Source: CAIMUS01 sp963708455 (lineage in GTDB: Bacteria; Pseudomonadota; Gammaproteobacteria; Competibacterales; Competibacteraceae). From it: 64,000 nt of DNA. Below, piece after piece: positions 60,009 to 64,000 of the stretch. The stretch covers positions 496,001-560,000 of the forward strand of contig CAVPSQ010000010.1 of assembly GCA_963708455.1 (NCBI GenBank), in the 5' to 3' direction. The position numbers and the translations under genes were made by a program. Every line of letters starts with the position of its first letter. The first letter of the stretch is position 1. The notes beneath the pieces are model-generated. The model was not told where the DNA came from. It saw nothing but the letters and a program-made list of their open reading frames with translations, and did no database searches.

Positions 60009-60856
60009 TCATCGTCAGCGGCCTGTCCGGCTCCGGCAAAAGCATCGCTCTGCAAACCCTGGAGGACCTGGATTATTATTGCGTGGACAATCTGCCGATC
60101 ACGCTGCTGCAGCCTTTTACACACCAGATCGTGCTCGGCAGGCAGCCACTGTCCCGCACTGCGGCGGTGGGCATCGACGCGCGCAACTTTCTGGGAGATC
60201 TACAGAGTTTTCCAGCGCTTATCGCCGAGCTGCGCGCCAGCGGTTTACAGGTGGAGGTCCTGTTTCTGCAGGCCGCCGATGAAGTGCTGCTGAAACGCTA
60301 CAGCGAGACCCGGCGTAAACATCCCTTGACCCTGGAGGGTATCCCGCTGCTGGACGCCATCCGGCGGGAGCGGCAACTGCTGGAGTGCATCTCGGCCCAG
60401 GCCGATCTGTGTATCGACACCAGCCTGCTGAATATCTACGAGCTGCGCAAGCTGCTGCGGCAACGCCTGCATGAAACTCCGCAGGGCTCGCTGTCGATTC
60501 TGTTCGAATCTTTCGGTTTTAAAAAGGGCATCCCGGCGGACGCCGATTTCATTTTCGACGTGCGCTGCCTGCCCAATCCCTTCTGGGAGCCGCAATTGCG
60601 CCCGTTCACCGGACTGGATGAAGCCGTTATCGTTTTCCTCAACCGGCAGCCGGAAGTGCTGCGGATGATCGAGGATCTGCGCCGTCTGCTGGATACCTGG
60701 CTGCCCTGCTTCGAAACTGGCGACCGCAGCTATCTGACCATCGCTATCGGCTGCACCGGCGGCCAGCATCGCTCGGTGTTTATCGTCGAAGCGCTGGCCG
60801 GCTATTTCCGCCAGATCCGGCATAACATCATGATACGCCATAGAGAACTGGTATGA
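59999..60856 (+). CDS. rapZ: RNase adapter protein RapZ (YvcJ family)
   Basis: 285 residues. Walker A IIVSGLSGSGKSIALQTLED with DYYCVDNLPITLL; middle block VEVLFLQAADEVLLKRYSET; C-terminal RNA-binding region LPNPFWEPQLRPFTGLDEAV and AIGCTGGQHRSVFIVEALA. In enterobacteria it guides RNase E to GlmZ; in this context it is a standard member of the rpoN-pts cluster. Overlaps the hprK end by 10 bp. Confidence 0.95.
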   Translation: MRMIIVSGLSGSGKSIALQTLEDLDYYCVDNLPITLLQPFTHQIVLGRQPLSRTAAVGIDARNFLGDLQSFPALIAELRASGLQVEVLFLQAADEVLLKRYSETRRKHPLTLEGIPLLDAIRRERQLLECISAQADLCIDTSLLNIYELRKLLRQRLHETPQGSLSILFESFGFKKGIPADADFIFDVRCLPNPFWEPQLRPFTGLDEAVIVFLNRQPEVLRMIEDLRRLLDTWLPCFETGDRSYLTIAIGCTGGQHRSVFIVEALAGYFRQIRHNIMIRHRELV

Positions 60857-61028
60857 GCAGGAGCCTGCCGGCGACAGGCACCACGCCTGCCCCGCTTGAC
60901 CTGAACCTCGGACCACGCTCGATCCGGTTCGCGCCAGCCGGCTGGCGTAGTCGTCAGCACTGGTCGCGAGGGCGCCTGCTGACGGCATTTGCCCACCCTT
61001 GATTGCCAGCCGACGAGGATTCCGGAGC

Positions 61029-61295
61029 TTGAAACGGGAAGTGACGATTATCAACAAACTGGGGTTGCACGCACGGGCGGCCGCCAAGTTCGTGACCCTG
61101 GCCGCCAGGTTCGAGTCCGACATTCGCCTGCTGCGCGACCGCAAGGAGGTCAATGGCAAGAGCATCATGGGGGTGATGATGCTGGCGGCGGCTAAAGGTG
61201 CCTGCCTGGAAATCCAGGCTGCGGGTGCGGATGCTGAACAGGCGCTGGACAGCCTGGAGAAGCTGATTCTGCAGCGTTTCGGCGAAGATGAATGA
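61029..61295 (+). CDS. ptsH: Phosphocarrier protein HPr (NPr)
   Basis: 88 residues. Active-site His in TIINKLGLHARAAAKFVTLA and regulatory Ser in VNGKSIMGVMMLAAAKG. Start is a TTG at 61029 preceded by GGAG. Located 172 bp after rapZ (a short gap without gene). 9 bp before ptsI. Confidence 0.93.
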   Translation: MKREVTIINKLGLHARAAAKFVTLAARFESDIRLLRDRKEVNGKSIMGVMMLAAAKGACLEIQAAGADAEQALDSLEKLILQRFGEDE

Positions 61296-61304
61296 ACGAT
61301 TGCC

Positions 61305-63056
61305 ATGACTTTCGCTCTGTACGGCATTGGGGTCTCGCGCGGTGGCGCCATCGGTAGAGCGGCGCTGCTGCGGCGCGATCGCCTCGAAGTGACCGAGTAC
61401 ACGATTCCGGAGTCCATTCTCGAAGACGAAGTGCAGCGCTTTCTGGCCGGCGTGGGCAGTGCCAGACAGCAACTGTGCGAAGTGCGCGCCCGCCTGCCGG
61501 TGACCATCCCGGCCGAGGTCACGGCGTTTATCGATACCCACCTGCTGATGCTGGAAGATTCCATGCTGACGCAGGCGCCGGTCAAATTGATCCGCACCCT
61601 GTGCTGTAATGCCGAATGGGCCCTGAAGTTACAGCGGGATATGCTGATTCAGGTATTCGAGAATATGGACGATCCGTATCTGCGCTCCCGCCGTGACAAT
61701 ATCGATCATGTGGTGCGGCGCATCCAGCGCGTCCTGCTGGCGGATGAGACCGGTTACCCCGATGCGCCCGCCGGCCGGCTGGAGGGGCGTATTCTGGTCG
61801 CCGACGACCTGAGCCCGGCGGATACCATTCTCATGCAACACCAGGGAATCCTGGGGTTTGTCACCGAACACGGCGGTCCTCTCTCACATACCGCCATTCT
61901 GGCACGCAGTCTGGGCATACCCGCCGTGGTCGGAGTGCGCCATAGCCGCCTGTATATGAACGATGACGATCTGGTCATCGTCGACGGCCAGCAGGGTGTG
62001 GTGCTGGTCGAGCCGGACGCCGGGATTCTCGCGCACTACCGTCGGAAACAGCAGGAGGTCCAGCAGCAGCAGCGCGAACTCGGCCGGCTCAAGCAGCAAC
62101 CGGCGGTCACTCGTGATGCCGTGGCGATTAACCTGTACGCCAACATCGAATTGCCGGAAGACGCGGCACTGGTGCGCCAACTGGACGCCGCCGGCGTCGG
62201 CTTGTATCGCACCGAATTTCTGTTCATGAATCGGACCGAGCCGCCGGACGAGGAAGAGCATCTGGCGTCCTATCTGCAGGTGATCAAAATGCTGGAGAAC
62301 AAGCCGGTCACTATCCGCACCGTCGATCTGGGCGCCGATAAGCGAGCCGATCAGGCGCCGGGTGCGGTGGTGGCTAATCCTGCGCTGGGGTTGCGGGCCA
62401 TCCGGCTGTGTCTGCGCGACCAGGCGCTGTTCCGGCCGCAGTTGCGCGCCATTTTGCGCGCCTCCGCGTTTGGTGCCGTGCGGATGATGATTCCCATGCT
62501 GTGTACTATTCAGGAAGTGCTCCAGGTGCTGCGCCTGGTGGACGACACCAAGCAGGAACTACGGGCGCGCGGGCAGGCTTTCGACGAGCGCCTGCCGGTG
62601 GGCGCCATGATCGAGGTGCCGGCGGCCGCCATTTGCGCGCCGTATTTCGCCCGCCATGTGGATTTCCTGTCGATCGGTACCAACGACCTGATTCAGTACT
62701 GTCTGGCCATCGATCGCAGCGACGACGAAGTCAATTATCTGTACGATCCGCTGCATCCGGCGGTGCTACACTTAATTTATATAACGTTGCGGGCGGGTCG
62801 CAAAGCCGGTATTCCGGTCAGCCTGTGCGGTGAAATGGCCGGCGATCCGCGCTACACTCAACTCTTGCTGGGGATGGGCCTGACCGAGTTCAGCATGCAC
62901 CCCAACAATCTGCTGGAAGTCAAGCGGGTGGTGAGAAACAGCTATTTGCATAAATTGATTCCTATCGCCAAGCGTATTTTACAAACTTCTAATCCCGACA
63001 AGTTGTCCCGGTTACTGTCTGTGATTACGGAGGAACTGCCTGCACAAGGCTTGTAA
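61305..63056 (+). CDS. ptsI: Phosphoenolpyruvate-protein phosphotransferase (Enzyme I)
   Basis: 583 residues. N-terminal domain starts at MTFALYGIGVSRGGAIG; the phospho-His lies in TEHGGPLSHTAILARSLGIP. The C-terminal PEP-binding barrel shows LYRTEFLFMNRTEPPDEEEH, GAMIEVPAAAICAP and SIGTNDLIQYCLAIDRSDDE, with the Cys loop IPVSLCGEMAGDP. Donor for HPr and PtsN. No sugar-specific EIIBC is present, suggesting a mainly regulatory PTS. Confidence 0.96.
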   Translation: MTFALYGIGVSRGGAIGRAALLRRDRLEVTEYTIPESILEDEVQRFLAGVGSARQQLCEVRARLPVTIPAEVTAFIDTHLLMLEDSMLTQAPVKLIRTLCCNAEWALKLQRDMLIQVFENMDDPYLRSRRDNIDHVVRRIQRVLLADETGYPDAPAGRLEGRILVADDLSPADTILMQHQGILGFVTEHGGPLSHTAILARSLGIPAVVGVRHSRLYMNDDDLVIVDGQQGVVLVEPDAGILAHYRRKQQEVQQQQRELGRLKQQPAVTRDAVAINLYANIELPEDAALVRQLDAAGVGLYRTEFLFMNRTEPPDEEEHLASYLQVIKMLENKPVTIRTVDLGADKRADQAPGAVVANPALGLRAIRLCLRDQALFRPQLRAILRASAFGAVRMMIPMLCTIQEVLQVLRLVDDTKQELRARGQAFDERLPVGAMIEVPAAAICAPYFARHVDFLSIGTNDLIQYCLAIDRSDDEVNYLYDPLHPAVLHLIYITLRAGRKAGIPVSLCGEMAGDPRYTQLLLGMGLTEFSMHPNNLLEVKRVVRNSYLHKLIPIAKRILQTSNPDKLSRLLSVITEELPAQGL

Positions 63057-63133
63057 CCCTACGCGAAAAAATTCCGGGTATCCGCATACAATGCGCATAT
63101 CTCTTTAATCTCGTTTAAATTAAAGCCTGATTT

Positions 63134-64000
63134 ATGACTGCGTCTCGGTTGATTGAAAGAAACAAAACTCCATTGGTTACTTACGACAAGCCAGAGATCA
63201 CTCCTCTACTGACTCCCACAGTTGCCAAGCAAGCGACACAAATCGCTTTATTGTTGCCGGTATCTGCAAGGCGGCGGCGTGCAGAAGGTGATGCTCACCG
63301 TGGCCAGCGCACTGGCTGAGCGCGGCTATACGACGACGCTGGTGCTGCACAACGATAAAGGTCCACTGCGCAGACAGGTGCCTGACACTGTCAAGGTGGT
63401 TAAGCTCGACCCGATTCCTACCTGGCTGGCTCGTATTGCTGCGGTGGCGGCGGACCCGGCCGGTTTTATCGAGTTGCTGCGTCCCGTCATTCTGGCCTGG
63501 AGACCGCCCAAAAGTTTGAGTTATATCTTTAACTTGGCGCACTATCTGCGACGGGAAAAACCCGCCGTCCTGTTCGCTGCAACGCACTATCTGAACATCG
63601 AGGCGATACTGGCAAAACGCCTGGCGTCTGTGCCGACCCGCATGGTGCTCAGTGAACATATGCATCTTTCGCGCTGGAGCGTGGCATCAGAGGATTGGCG
63701 ACGCCGCTATCTGCCACCCTTGTTGCAGCGTATGTATAGGGAAGCAGATGCCATTGTGGCTGTTTCCAATGGTGTTGCCGATGATATGGCAACCTATATA
63801 GGAATACCGCGTCAATCCATTACCACCATCTACAATCCGTCAGTTTATCCCGATCTGGTGGCCAAGGCGCAGGAACCCCTGGAGCATCCCTGGTTTGCAG
63901 CCGGCGCTCCGCCGGTCGTGCTGAGTGTGGGACGACCGGGTAGACAAAAGGATTTACCAACCCTGCTGCGCGCGTTTGCACAGGTGCGGGCACAACGGTC
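63134..64000 (+). CDS. Glycosyltransferase family 4 (frameshifted, 3' end outside window)
   Basis: The N-terminal frame gives MTASRLIERNKTPLVTYDK to QIALLLP; then an extra T near 63261 shifts it (expected LLPDLQGGGVQKVMLTVA). The continuing frame shows LAERGYTTTLVLHNDKGPL, SEHMHLSRWSVASEDWR, ADAIVAVSNGVADDM and IYNPSVYPDLVAKA, then VVLSVGRPGRQKDLPTLLRA, the GT4 UDP/GDP-sugar-binding region. Likely in surface polysaccharide synthesis. Truncated by the window edge. Confidence 0.85.

Overview
The window looks like a GC-rich chromosome segment from a gammaproteobacterium. The evidence is gene order: ruvCAB next to ybgC-tolQRAB-pal-cpoB, and kdsD-kdsC-lptA-lptB-rpoN-hpf-ptsN-hprK-rapZ followed by ptsH-ptsI. 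Two phasins, a patatin-like hydrolase and a wax-ester/TAG synthase point to an accumulator of polyhydroxyalkanoate and neutral lipid. A sludge-type genus such as Competibacter or Contendobacter is possible, but that is only a guess.

Layout. 1-5.3 kb: Tol-Pal envelope operon on the minus strand, cut by the window at cpoB. 5.3-17.6 kb: an accessory island between ybgC and thrS. It is a decayed chromosomal integron. On the right is a truncated intI with an attI-like region (about 16 kb). Leftward lie seven attC sites plus a truncated eighth, with nearly all cassette genes on the minus strand, away from intI. Three insertion sequences have entered it. It is bordered by pieces that look like the two halves of a group II intron, by toxin-antitoxin modules (Phd/RelE and VapBC; a DUF4258/YgiT pair sits inside a cassette), and by a direct repeat of the 3' end of thrS. 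17.6-22.5 kb: thrS-ruvB-ruvA-ruvC-yebC. 22.6-25.3 kb: a small lipase, then nrtR (NAD regulator) with paired candidate operators and nadA. 25.5-30.8 kb: storage cluster (TetR, phasin, patatin, phasin, WS/DGAT, acyl-CoA-binding protein). 31-42.6 kb: aroC, MFS transporter, asparagine-synthase-like and GNAT proteins, UbiB-like kinase, PP2C phosphatase, rlmD, cysM.

42.7-52.8 kb is the most interesting part: a diversity-generating retroelement (DGR) wired to a conflict-type operon. A TIR-domain protein, a MoxR-type AAA+ ATPase and a large membrane protein (vWA-like region plus C-terminal FGE-sulfatase fold) form one operon whose last ~43 codons are a variable repeat (VR1). Behind it sit an HTH/four-helix protein, Avd, an adenine-rich template repeat (TR) and a reverse transcriptase. 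A second FGE-fold membrane protein faces it on the other strand and ends in a second variable repeat (VR2). Each VR differs from the TR at 15 template adenines within 14 codons, with only one or two non-A changes there. This is strong sequence evidence of adenine-directed mutagenic retrohoming.

53-64 kb: a DUF29 gene, then Kdo/LPS-transport genes, sigma-54, the nitrogen-PTS genes and the start of a glycosyltransferase.

Several genes carry single-base frameshifts (MoxR ATPase, vWA-FGE target, rpoN, glycosyltransferase, two transposases, the TIGR04222-like cassette gene). Because rpoN is among them, sequencing or assembly indels are a serious alternative to true decay. No tRNA, rRNA or CRISPR array was recognised.
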